Source: Mycobacterium helveticum (lineage in GTDB: Bacteria > Actinomycetota > Actinomycetes > Mycobacteriales > Mycobacteriaceae). From it: a DNA stretch of 34,430 nucleotides. The position numbers and the translations under genes were made by a program. The stretch lies in contig NZ_VMQU01000053.1 in assembly GCF_007714205.1 (NCBI RefSeq), positions 1-34,430 of the forward strand, written 5' to 3'. Under the pieces are notes generated by a model. It saw only the letters and a program-made list of their open reading frames with translations. It did not search any database and was not told the DNA's origin. This document shows positions 24,949-33,517 of this stretch, piece by piece. Positions within the stretch are counted from its first letter, which is position 1; the number at the start of each line of letters is the position of its first letter.

Positions 24949-25812
24949 ATGGACTTGAAAACTATCTCAGTCACGGATGGTTCGGTGACAACGAGTCGGG
25001 TCAACGTCGGTGGCGGCCTGCATCTGCAGGTGCATGAAGCCGGCCAGGGAGAAGCTGTGCTGCTGCTACATGGGGGCGGTCCGGGTGCGTCCGGATGGAG
25101 CAACTTCTCCCAGAACGTCGAGAGCCTGGCCGCTCATTACCGGGTGTTGGTGATCGATCAACCCGGATATGGCGGCTCGGACAGGCCGACGATTACTGGC
25201 GACTATTGGAAGTACACGGCGGGTGCCTTAATTGGTCTGCTCGATATGCTCGGTATTGAGCGTACGCATCTGATTGGGAACTCGCTTGGTGGCGGAACTT
25301 CGCTCCGGCTCGCTCTGGACTTTCCGGAGCGAGTAAACAAACTGATACTCATGGGTCCGGCGGGCGGATCAACCACCATCTTCTCGCCCGATCCCAGTGA
25401 GGGAGTTAAGGCGATGGCTGGCTTTTATGCCGTCGCCGAACCAGACGAACAGCGTATGGATAACCTCTTACGAACGATGATCTTCAATCCCGACCTGCTG
25501 TCTCCGGAGACAATCAGGGAACGCTGGGAGTCGGCGGTCAGCCAGGGAGCTCGCGAGGCGGTCCTGCAAACCCTTCGTTCGGTGGCAACCTCCCCGGATG
25601 CGCAGCTGTGGCGTCTGCTCGACAACGTGAACCAGCCGTGCCTGCTGATCTGGGGCAGGGATGATCGAGTTCTGCCGCTGGAAGGGGCGATTTTCGCGCT
25701 CAAGCGTATGCCCAACGCGGATCTACACGTTTTCGGGCGGACGGGCCACTGGGCTCAACTCGAACGTAAGGACGAATTCAACCGGATAGCTCTGGATTTC
25801 CTAAACCACTAA
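24949..25812 (+). CDS. Alpha/beta hydrolase, BphD/HsaD-type meta-cleavage product hydrolase
   Basis: This 287-residue protein starts at ATG 24949 after GGAAAGGG; an in-frame ATG at 24904 has no such site. It has the HGGGPGASGWSNFSQN oxyanion-hole block that marks BphD-type C-C hydrolases, nucleophile GNSLGG, acid in WGRDDRVLP and catalytic histidine in TGHWAQLER. It would cleave the ring-opened product of the type I extradiol dioxygenase to 2-hydroxypentadienoate and an acid (benzoate if the substrate is biphenyl). It ends about 40 bases before the ISAs1-type element, and is set apart from its operon by the palindrome-rich gap. Confidence 0.88.
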   Translation: MDLKTISVTDGSVTTSRVNVGGGLHLQVHEAGQGEAVLLLHGGGPGASGWSNFSQNVESLAAHYRVLVIDQPGYGGSDRPTITGDYWKYTAGALIGLLDMLGIERTHLIGNSLGGGTSLRLALDFPERVNKLILMGPAGGSTTIFSPDPSEGVKAMAGFYAVAEPDEQRMDNLLRTMIFNPDLLSPETIRERWESAVSQGAREAVLQTLRSVATSPDAQLWRLLDNVNQPCLLIWGRDDRVLPLEGAIFALKRMPNADLHVFGRTGHWAQLERKDEFNRIALDFLNH

Positions 25813-25854
25813 TATTTCAGCCGTAGATCTGGGGTAGACGGTTCCCCTCTCCGG

Positions 25855-27147
25855 CAGGGTCCCGGAAAGGTTGGTGCGCGGGCCTGTGACCTCGGGAGTT
25901 ATCGTCGTGTGACCGGCGTGGCGGCTGTGACGGGTGTGACCAACGGGTTTGGATGGGGTTACCAAGCCAACCACCCGAACCCGAGGTCACACCCGCGTGC
26001 CATCTTCCCCGACATTGCCTGCCGAGACGAACACGACGCGCCACGAACGGCTGTTGGCAGCCCTGCAGACAGTGCCCGATCCACGCGACCGGCGCGGGGT
26101 GCGCTACTCGTTGGCCGGGATGCTGGCACTGGCGGTCACCGCCACCGTGGCCGGGTGCCGTTCGTTCGCGGCGATCGGTCAATGGGCCGCGGAGACCGCA
26201 GCCGACAAGCTGGCCTGCTTTGGACTCACCAGCGGTAGCGTCCCGGACGAGTCGACGTTGAGGAAGCTGTTCGCCCGCCTCGATGCCGACGCCCTCGATC
26301 GAGCGTTGGGCACATGGATGTGGACGCGAACCTTCACCGTCGAGCAGCGCCGGGTGATCGCGTTGGATGGCAAGACCGTGCGAGGTGCGCGCACCCGCCC
26401 CGACGGTAAGGCGCCGCACCTGGTCGCCGCGTTCGACCATGGTGCCGGTGCGGTGCTCGGGCAGGTGGGCATCGATGCGAAGAGCAACGAAATACCTGCC
26501 GTGCGAACACTGTTGGGACAGTTCGATCTGGACGGGGCGGTGGTGACCCTCGATGCGATGCACACCCAGACCGACACCGCCACCGCGATCACCGGCGCTG
26601 GTGGGGACTACGTGTTCACGGTGAAGGCGAACATGCCTGGCCTGCATCAGAAGTTGAAGAAGCTGCCATGGAAGGACATGCCCGCGCACACGGCCAGGAC
26701 CGCTGAGCGTGGCCGGCGGGTCACCCGCACGATCAAGGTCGCCGATGTCCCCGACTGGATCGACTTCCCCGGCGCGGCCCAGGTCGCCCACCTTCGCCGC
26801 ACCCTCACCGACAAAGCAACCAAAACCGTCGAGGTCGTCTGCCTGATCACCTCCGCCAGCCACACCGACGCGCCGCCGCAGCGACTCGCCGCCTGGGTCC
26901 AAAACCACTGGGGCATACAAAACCGCCTCCACTGGGTGCGAGACGTCACCTTCGATGAGGACAGATCGCAGGTACGCACCGGCCAGGCGCCACGAGTGAT
27001 GGCCACCTGCCGCAACCTCGCGATCAGCATCCTGCGCATCGCCGGGTGGGACAACATCGCCGCCGGACTACGCCACCACGCCAGACACCCCGATCACGCC
27101 CTCACACTGGTTCTGACCTCATGAAACGCGACTATTCCGGGACCCTG
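25855..27147 (+). mobile_element. ISAs1-family insertion sequence
   Basis: The ends are CAGGGTCCCGGAAAGG at 25855 and the complement of CAGGGTCCCGGAATAG ending at 27147, giving terminal inverted repeats of about 13 bases before they diverge. One full transposase gene lies inside. Sequences flanking the two ends show no matching target duplication. The right end abuts an ISAzo13-type fragment. Related end fragments occur at 28688 and 31750 in this window. Confidence 0.82.
25997..27124 (+). CDS. ISAs1-family transposase
   Basis: This 375-residue transposase (GTG start at 25997, MPSSPT-like N-terminus) begins with the associated N-terminal domain (VPDPRDRRGVRYSL). The DDE core follows: VIALDGKTVRGA for the first aspartate and VVTLDAMHTQ for the second, then YVFTVKANMP and a C-terminal NHWGIQNRLHWVRDVTFDED segment with the family's late acidic residues. 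It looks intact. The open frame extends back to a TTG at 25949. It catalyses movement of the element described at the same place. Confidence 0.9.
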   Translation: MPSSPTLPAETNTTRHERLLAALQTVPDPRDRRGVRYSLAGMLALAVTATVAGCRSFAAIGQWAAETAADKLACFGLTSGSVPDESTLRKLFARLDADALDRALGTWMWTRTFTVEQRRVIALDGKTVRGARTRPDGKAPHLVAAFDHGAGAVLGQVGIDAKSNEIPAVRTLLGQFDLDGAVVTLDAMHTQTDTATAITGAGGDYVFTVKANMPGLHQKLKKLPWKDMPAHTARTAERGRRVTRTIKVADVPDWIDFPGAAQVAHLRRTLTDKATKTVEVVCLITSASHTDAPPQRLAAWVQNHWGIQNRLHWVRDVTFDEDRSQVRTGQAPRVMATCRNLAISILRIAGWDNIAAGLRHHARHPDHALTLVLTS

Positions 27148-27149
27148 CC

Positions 27150-27268
27150 ACACCCCCCGACCCCAACTCCGCGGCTTCAGCACCCAGCCACAATCGTCGC
27201 TGGAACTCAGACAAATGAGGCCGCATCACCTCATACCGCCGCGCCACCGACTCGACCAAATCCGCCAT
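27150..27268 (-). pseudogene. Truncated ISAzo13-type transposase N-terminus
   Basis: On the minus strand an ATG at 27268 opens a 39-residue reading, with segments MADLVESVARRYEVMRPHL and EFQRRLWLGAEAAELGSGG, typical of the start of ISAzo13-family transposases. It stops abruptly at the right end of the ISAs1-type element. I do not find its remainder on the other side of that element. It is a relic of an element disrupted by insertion or later deletion. Confidence 0.65.
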
Positions 27269-27334
27269 AGCACAACCGTAACGCCCACATCCCCAAAAAC
27301 GATGTTAATTAATCACAAGCTCTTAGTGAAAACG

Positions 27335-28582
27335 TCACCAAGAATTCGTCGGAAGTACATCAGCAGAACGCTTCAAAAATATCGATACGGCCTCGGTTCG
27401 GTTGGCCGCACCCAACTTACGTAGGACTCGTTTGACGTGGGATTTCACGGTTCCTTCTGAAATGATAAGCCGGTTGGCAATTTGCGCATTAGTCTCGCCC
27501 GCCGCTATAAGCTTGAGGACTTCTAGTTCACGCCGCGTCAGCATATAGCGGCTTACCTCTGCCGAATACTCGCTCCTCCCGTCCTGATGCCGGAACGGGC
27601 GTGCAGTGGGCTCGCGGCTCGTCTTTTCTGCGCTGCTGGGAAGTAGTGAATCGGATCCCAAAGCTTCACCCGAGTCGGACCAAGCGTTGCTACCTATTCT
27701 GGAGAGATCCACCTTTAATGTTTGAATCTGATCACATAATCTATTGCGCAGCAAAAGGTATCCGAAGCCCATTGCAAAAATAGCCAGAACGTCTCTGTCA
27801 AATTCGTCAACGTGGCGCCGCTGGAAATAGCAATCTCCGTGCAGTAAACCAATTACCTGACCGTGCGGCATGATTGGGACAGCAACGTATGATCGCGCGA
27901 GTGATGCCTCAGCGATTCTCCGATGCACATGTTCAGACGTTTGTACCTCGGAAACGATCATGGGAATCTGCCGTCTAACTATCTCATATTCATAAAGCCC
28001 CAAAGCCAGTGGCTGGGCGGGCTGTTGTCCCACACGGACGATTTCTGATGCCCATTGCGAATCCTCGGGTATGCACATGGCCTGGGTCGCCCAGAATCCA
28101 CCGTGAACTTTGGAGAGTATGGCGCGGTCGAAACCGAGCTCGCACGCCGTGGGGAGTACCCGATCGATGAGCGCTCGGACTGACTTCGCATCTCCGAGAC
28201 GCACCAACGCGCGCTGCGCTGTCTCAAATGCCGTCTCGCGGCGCCCCAGGTGCGGATCCGGGAGCCGGCCCTCCGCCGCTCGCACTCGGTCGAACAGATC
28301 GAGCAGGTCTCCGGTTTCGACTAGCGTCTCGGCCGACGATTGGTTGCCGCGAAGCGCTTGGTAGGTTAGCTGCGAGACGGTTGATAATGCAGCCTTGGCA
28401 GTGACGAAGTCAATACAAGTATCGAACAGGTATTCAATATCCGAGGTGAGGATTCCCTGGGCGGCACTCAAGACTTCGCGAACCTCGCGTAGATACCGCG
28501 GTGAGGTGTCCAGCCGTTCCCAATGATCGCCGAAGTCCTGCGCCCGCCAGGCTTCTATCCGTCGCCCCGCAAAGGTCTCCAA
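27335..28582 (-). CDS. GAF-domain LuxR-type transcriptional regulator
   Basis: This 415-residue protein starts at TTG 28582, six bases after AGGGG. Residues 1-130 are helical with no family I can name. Residues about 135-290 look like a GAF sensor domain (AYVAVPIMPHGQVIGLLHGD pattern, read in parts). The C-terminus has a LuxR helix-turn-helix (LTRRELEVLKLIAAGETNAQIANRL and SEGTVKSHVKRVLRKLG regions, about 345-400). Single-protein GAF-LuxR regulators are found beside oxidoreductase genes in actinobacteria. Its natural target may be the adjacent SDR or the region C operon. The gene is less GC-rich than its neighbours and is bordered by IS remnants on both sides. Confidence 0.8.
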   Translation of the reverse strand: METFAGRRIEAWRAQDFGDHWERLDTSPRYLREVREVLSAAQGILTSDIEYLFDTCIDFVTAKAALSTVSQLTYQALRGNQSSAETLVETGDLLDLFDRVRAAEGRLPDPHLGRRETAFETAQRALVRLGDAKSVRALIDRVLPTACELGFDRAILSKVHGGFWATQAMCIPEDSQWASEIVRVGQQPAQPLALGLYEYEIVRRQIPMIVSEVQTSEHVHRRIAEASLARSYVAVPIMPHGQVIGLLHGDCYFQRRHVDEFDRDVLAIFAMGFGYLLLRNRLCDQIQTLKVDLSRIGSNAWSDSGEALGSDSLLPSSAEKTSREPTARPFRHQDGRSEYSAEVSRYMLTRRELEVLKLIAAGETNAQIANRLIISEGTVKSHVKRVLRKLGAANRTEAVSIFLKRSADVLPTNSW

Positions 28583-28687
28583 CCGTTACCCCTCATGCGA
28601 ACTAATAGCCAGCGTCGAACATCATCCTACTCGCAGCGTGGGTGGCTGATGTGTGTTTGCGACTCTGAACTGCCGGGATGTAAGGGG

Positions 28688-28745
28688 CCCGGAAAGGACC
28701 CGGAAAGGTTGCTACGCGGCCTGGCCTCGGCATTTATCGGTCCAA
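28688..28745 (+). mobile_element. Remnant of an ISAs1-type left end with duplicated 10-mer
   Basis: CCCGGAAAGG appears at 28688-28697 and again at 28699-28708, followed by TTG, CGCGG, CCTCGG and TTATCG in the same order and near the same spacing as the left end of the intact element at 25861-25905. The transposase gene is absent. It lies in a 290-base gap between two minus-strand genes where I see no other feature. Confidence 0.55.
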
Positions 28746-28872
28746 CCCGCACGAGGATGCCTACAAACGAATTGCGCAAGCCTCCCAAGCGCTCACTATT
28801 ATCTCAGGCACCACGGCTACGTCCCATGCTAACGACTCAGCGAGTCGACCGTCGTTGATCGTTCGATATGCT

Positions 28873-29667
28873 TTAAGGAATCGCCCGCACGACGCCGCCA
28901 TCCACCCGCAGGGCCGCACCCGTGGTTGCCGCGGCCTGGGGCGAGCACACGTAGACCACCAGGTTCGCCACCTCGTCCGTGGTCGCGAATCTGCCCAGCA
29001 GCGAGGTCGGTCGCTCGGTCGCAAGGAACTCCCTCTCAGCGTCCTCGGAAGTCTGACCCGAGCGACCAGCTAATTCTTTGAGGAAGGTGGCGACACCTTC
29101 AGATCGCGTCGGCCCGGGGAGCACGGAATTCACCGTCACCCCGCTCGCCGGATAGGACTCGGCTAAGCCGCGGGCAACAGCGAGCAACGCGGTCTTCGTC
29201 ACCCCGTAATGGACCATCTCCGCAGGTATATGCAGCGCCGACTCGCTACTAATGAACACAGCGCGCCCCCACCCGCGCGCTGCCATTCGTGGCACGTAAT
29301 GGCGGGCCAGCCGAACCGCCCCCATGACGTTCACATCGAAAAAGCGCTGCCAATCGTCGTCGGTGATCTCGGCGAATGGCTTCGGCTCAAAAATCCCGGC
29401 GTTAGCAACGAGCACGTCGACGTCGGGCTCTTGTTCGAGCAACTCGGCGATCCCCGCGCGCGTACCGACGTCGGCCGCCACACCCGCTATGTCGGCGCCG
29501 GGGACCTCGTCACGTAGTCGCGCCACCGCCTCATCGACGCGTCTGCCCGTCCGGCCGTTGATGACAACCCTTGCGCCCGCCCCAGCGAGGCCCCGTGCAA
29601 TCGCGTAGCCAATCCCAGCGGTTGATCCACTCACCAGCGAACGTCGGCCAGACAATTCGATACGCAT
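28873..29667 (-). CDS. SDR-family oxidoreductase
   Basis: This 264-residue short-chain dehydrogenase has GSTAGIGYA for the cofactor, VANAGIF, a catalytic serine in FISSESA and YGVTK for the active site. The C-terminus (TTGAALRVDGG) is typical. I start it at ATG 29667, directly after GGAGGAGAAG; the open frame runs on to 30060 but the extra N-terminus is Arg/Cys-rich and not SDR-like. Its substrate is unknown. It is downstream, on the same strand, of a broken intradiol dioxygenase. Confidence 0.85.
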   Translation of the reverse strand: MRIELSGRRSLVSGSTAGIGYAIARGLAGAGARVVINGRTGRRVDEAVARLRDEVPGADIAGVAADVGTRAGIAELLEQEPDVDVLVANAGIFEPKPFAEITDDDWQRFFDVNVMGAVRLARHYVPRMAARGWGRAVFISSESALHIPAEMVHYGVTKTALLAVARGLAESYPASGVTVNSVLPGPTRSEGVATFLKELAGRSGQTSEDAEREFLATERPTSLLGRFATTDEVANLVVYVCSPQAAATTGAALRVDGGVVRAIP

Positions 29668-30165
29668 GCTTCTCCTCCGGGCGACCAACCTATGTATAGG
29701 CCCCCGGTGGAATCCTTCCCGAGAACACCTGGCCTTGGCGGGCACATTCCGGGCTCCGGAACAGCCGGCTTTGCACCGGTACGTCCGTGCACGTCGGCGT
29801 GCCATGACCGCCTGCTGCAACCAGGCATCGAAGCGAACGGCCCATTCTAACGGGGTGACGGGGCACCGGTCCCACGCGTAGTCGCGCAGATCATGCACCA
29901 GATTGCCAGAGCCGCGATATGGATCCCGCCGTCGCGTAGTGGGCGCAGACAAGATACGAGATCGATCAGGGCCGGTGCCAGCATGTCCGCCACCCGTCTG
30001 ACAAGCAGCGGCGAGCCCGGCGCAGGATAACCGAGCTCGAACAACCCCAATCGCCGCCAAGCTTGGGTATAGCGTTGTCCCCGATGGCGTTCATCGGATT
30101 GCCGTGTCCGACGAAACGGCCGACCTCGACGCAGAGGTTGCATGGCTGACGCCCGCGGTGCAGGG
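29668..30165. other. Gap without a recognisable gene
   Basis: This 498-base stretch lies between the intradiol dioxygenase relic and the SDR gene. Several short minus-strand readings look protein-like (VRRVADMLAPALIDLVSCL near 29980; TPLEWAVRFDAWLQQAVM near 29830) but are in different frames and end in stops. This is consistent with a decayed gene. I cannot name its family. Confidence 0.4.
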
Positions 30166-31108
30166 TCAGGCCGTCGACGGGGCCAAGACGATGTCGAAGC
30201 GAACCCGCGACCACTGTCGATCGCCCAGATCCCGGCCGTCGGGGGTAGGTGTGCCGGGCCGCTGCCGGGTGAACGCCTTGATCAGTGAGTCTTTGACGCC
30301 GAAGACCGTATCACCAACCTCAAGTTGGGGGTCTCCGGCCACGAACACGTGCGTGATCAGGGTGCGCAGGCCTTCGGCGGTGACCATGAAATGCAGGTGC
30401 GCCGGGCGCATCGGAGACCGGCCGGCGGCTTCGAGCAGCTTGCCGACCGGGCCGTCGTGCGGAATCGTGTACGGGGTCGGCGTGAGGCCCCAGAAGCAAA
30501 GCTGCCGTTGGAGTCGGTAAATAGGTGGGCTCGGGCGGCGACCCGACCGTCTGGGTATTGTACGTCGTAGAACCCGCTGGCGTCGGCTTCCCACACCTCA
30601 ATCCGCGCGCCGCCGACCGGCTCGCCGTCGGTGTCAAGGACGGTGCCCTCGACCCAGCACGGCTCGCCGGGAGCGCCGCCGCCCAGGTCGCCGCCGAGCG
30701 CAATCTGTGGGGAGTTATCGACGAAAAACGGGCCGGACACCGTCGCCTCGGTGGCGCCCTGGCGGATCTCGTTGTTGACCGCGATCGTTTGCAGGGAGAA
30801 GCCGAGGACATCCGAGAGCAGGATGAACTCCTGGCGTTTATCGTCGGTGATGTGCCCGACTGCGGTAAGAAACTCGATCGCCGTATTCCACTCCGGCTCG
30901 GTGAGGCGGACGTCGCGGATGAAGGCGTGCAGATGACGGGCCAATGCTTGCATCAGTTGGCGCAGCCGTGGGTCGGCAGTAGCAGCAAATGAATTGACGA
31001 TGCGGGCCACGACGTCGTCTCCACGGCTTGCTGCTCAGGGGAGATTTGCGCGACGGTGCTGCCTGGCTTGTCCTTCGTGTCTTTCGTGATGTCGTCGGCG
31101 ACAGTCAA
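30166..31108 (-). pseudogene. Frameshifted intradiol (hydroxyquinol/catechol 1,2-) dioxygenase
   Basis: Two minus-strand readings together make one intradiol ring-cleavage dioxygenase of about 300 residues. The N-terminal part ([28 protein letters not shown]) and the first iron tyrosine ([11 protein letters not shown]) are in one frame. The second tyrosine (TPTPYTIP) and two iron histidines (RPAHLHFMV) are in another. The switch is at the AAA run 30498-30500, where one lost base explains it. A second shift near 31017-31021 would join the upstream stretch [14 protein letters not shown] to DDVVARIV, putting the start near TTG 31108. The N-terminus and motifs favour the hydroxyquinol 1,2-dioxygenase group. 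As written it cannot give an active enzyme, unless these are sequencing errors. Confidence 0.75.
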
Positions 31109-31275
31109 CGCATCGGCGCACTCCCACGGTCCGCAGTCCACTGCCTCCCCGATGTCGCATTCGTCGAACCCGTAATCGCGTGACGCCCGCGGCACGCCAT
31201 GTTTGTCCCGCGAGCCTGGCAGGACGTCGATTTCGGCAGTCGATCCGGGCGCGTCCGCGGTGCTATACCCGGCCT

Positions 31276-31749
31276 TTAGTGTCCGCCGCCGGAAAATTGA
31301 ATATATTTGGCGAGTGAGTCGAGGATCTCTTCGGCGGTCTTCTTCCACACGAACGGTTTCGGGTCGCAGTTCCAGCTCTTGATCCAATTTTTGATGTCCT
31401 TCTCCAGTGCCGCAACGCTTTTGTGGACGCCACGTCGCAGGAGTTGGTCGGTGAGGAACCCGAACCAGCGTTCCACCTGGTTGAGCCAGGAGGAGCCAAT
31501 CGGGGTGAAATGCATGTGGAAACGCCGGTGTTGGTCCAGCCAGTGGTCGACCGCGGGTGTCTTGTGGGTCGACAGGTTGTCGCAGACCAGGTGTACGTCG
31601 AACTCTGCGGGTACGGCCTTGTCGATCGCGACCAGGAATTTTTTGAATTCGACTGCCCGATGGCGGGGGTGGAGTTGGGAAATGACGGTGCCGTCGGCGG
31701 GCGCGCCTACTCGATCGATGACGGCATCTATTTGTGCTCGATCCGCACC
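31276..31749 (-). pseudogene. Truncated IS630-family transposase
   Basis: The reading contains the C-terminal half of an IS630-type DDE transposase: the second aspartate in LVCDNLSTHKTPAV, then PIGSSWLNQVERWFGFL with the glutamate. The N-terminal half is missing. The open frame runs on into an ISAs1 terminal repeat at 31750-31776, giving a chimeric start (KRDYSGTLGADRAQ) that has no biological meaning as an N-terminus. The stop is at 31276. Confidence 0.85.
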
Positions 31750-31916
31750 CAGGGTCCCGGAATAGTCGCGTTTCATGAGGTCAGCACCAGTGCGAGGGCG
31801 TTATCTGGGTGTCTGGCGTGGTGGCGGAGGCCGGCTGCGATGTTGTGCCACCTGTTGATGCGCAGGATGCTGATCGCGAGGTTGCGGCAGGTGGCCATCA
31901 CTCGTGGCGCTTGGCC
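31750..31916 (-). mobile_element. ISAs1-type 3' remnant, minus orientation
   Basis: From CAGGGTCCCGGAATAG at 31750, about 165 bases closely follow the complement of the last part of the intact element (26985-27147), including the transposase C-terminal coding region. The match ends near GGCGCTTGGCCGA. It is a separate, diverged copy, since scattered substitutions are visible. Confidence 0.8.
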
Positions 31917-32076
31917 GACCCCAGGTCATGGCGACCCTCAGGAACACAGCGATCAGCATCCTGCGGCTCAACGGCCATACCAACATCGCCGCTGCGCTCC
32001 GACACCACGCGTGCAACCATCTCCAACCCGTCAAACTACTGCTGAGCTGGTGAAATACGACTTTGCCGAGACCCTG
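31917..32076 (+). mobile_element. Second ISAs1-type 3' remnant, plus orientation
   Basis: The plus strand reads as a diverged transposase C-terminus ([28 protein letters not shown]) ending at a stop near 32052, followed by an end-like GAGACCCTG at about 32076. It faces the preceding remnant head to head, joined at about 31916/31917, and is too diverged from it to be its exact mirror copy. Confidence 0.7.
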
Positions 32077-32363
32077 ACCCCCGTCCCGACCTCGGTGTGA
32101 CAGCGGCTTTGGAACGTGGCGGCGTCCGTTCCTCCGGGCGTGTGAAGACGAAGTGGGTCGGCGATCGCCGAAGGAAATTCGGGCTGCGGCTCCTCGAATG
32201 CGGAACTTGTTCGAATCCGCCCGGCCCGTTCTCGGCAAGGCATCCCACTTCCAGATCTCTTTGTGGTACTAGTTTGGCCGCGACCACACGCTTCTGTTGA
32301 TGGCCCTGTGGAGATGTACCCTTTGAAGGCGACACGCTTATATTCGCTAGACTCCTGCCGCGC

Positions 32364-33517
32364 GTGAACGGACGCCGAGGCGCCAAAGAATTGTGTCCGC
32401 TACCCGCCGCCCTGAGGGGGTTCACTTTCTTGTGTCCGGACTCTGATTTCAACGCGGTGTTGTCGCTGCTCGACAGAACAGCCGCTCTCCGCCACGGCGC
32501 GGATGTCGTCCACCGCGTGCTTGGTGCGGACCTCGCGGCCGCAGCGAACCGGATCGCCGAGGACGACACGATGGAGGTGGTGGCCGTGGTGGGCGGGCAC
32601 ACGGAGGAGATCAGCGGGCTGGTCGTCGGGCCGCAGGAAGGTCTCGGCGGGCAGGCGGCGGTATTGCGCCGGACCGCGGCTGTCGAGGACTACTGCATGA
32701 GTCGGGCCATCACCCACGACTTCGACCACGCAGTTCGGGCGGAGGGGCTGCGGGCGGTGATGGCCGCTCCGATCGTGCGCGCCCACCGACTCTACGGGCT
32801 GCTTTACGCGACCGGACCGACCTGCTAGGCCTGGCCCGACAGACCGCGGTCGCCATGGAGGTCGCCGACAGCGCCCGCGAAATGGCAGAGGTCGCCGTGT
32901 TCAGCGACCGTCAGCGCCTCGCGGTCCGGTTGCATGATTCTGTCGGCGCGACGCTGTTCAGTTTGCGGGTAGCGTTGACGTCGGCGCGGGTGGCGGAGGA
33001 GCCTGGCCGCAGGTTGGAATTGCTCACCGATGCCCTGGCCCTTACCGAACGGGCAACCTCAGAGCTGCGGGAACAAACCATGTCGCTGCACCAACCACCC
33101 GAGGACAAGGCGCTCGCAGTCGCCCTGCAGGGTGACTGTAGCGACTTCACCGCGCGGGCCGGCGTCGTGGCGGAGCTGGTGGTGTTGGGCGACCTGCCGC
33201 TACTGGATGTGGCCAGGGCCGACGTGTTGCGGCGTACCGCCCGCGAGGCCCTGCTCAACGTCGAAAAGCACGCCGCCGCTCATTCTGTGGTGGTCAGCCT
33301 CTACCGGGCTGAGGACGGTGTGGGCCTGGCCGTGGCTGATGACGGCACGACCGGCGACATCGCCTCAAAGGACCAGCGCGGGTTGGGTCTTCGCGCGGTC
33401 GCCGAGCGGGTCGAACGGGTGGGTGGCCGGTTGTCCTGGACAGCGAACGAGGAGGGCGGAGCTACGGTACGGGCGTGGGTTCCCGCCGCTAGAGCATTCC
33501 GGCCTGTTGAGCCTTGA
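32364..33517 (+). pseudogene. Frameshifted GAF sensor histidine kinase
   Basis: The first part (from about GTG 32364 to TAG 32828) encodes a GAF domain with the AVRAEGLRAVMAAPIV and LYGLLYATG segments. The second part, in another frame from 32855 but readable from about 32815 (DLLGLARQTAVAMEVA), carries the HisKA_3 dimerisation box (RLHDSVGATLFSL, phosphoacceptor histidine) and an ATPase domain (ALLNVEKHA for the N box, RGLGLRAVAERV for the G box). The frames meet at about 32808-32825, where a short deletion is likely. With one frame this would be a NarL-group cytosolic kinase. The second half might still be made from ATG 32855 but would lack the sensor. Confidence 0.75.

Noticed and set aside
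25817..26932. 371-codon minus-strand frame opposite the ISAs1 transposase
   Set aside because: It is a shadow of the plus-strand transposase, which has all the family motifs.
29668..30060. N-terminal extension of the SDR at 28873-29667
   Set aside because: The extra 131 residues are Arg/Cys-rich and unlike any SDR, while ATG 29667 has an excellent ribosome site.
31276..31776. Single 166-residue transposase gene
   Set aside because: Its first residues come from an ISAs1 terminal repeat and only the rest is IS630, so it is a chimeric reading of two relics.
32190..32220. tRNA-like GTTCGAATCC sequence
   Set aside because: The flanking GCGGA/TCCGC stem encloses an 11-base loop instead of 7, and no anticodon, D arm or acceptor stem can be built around it.
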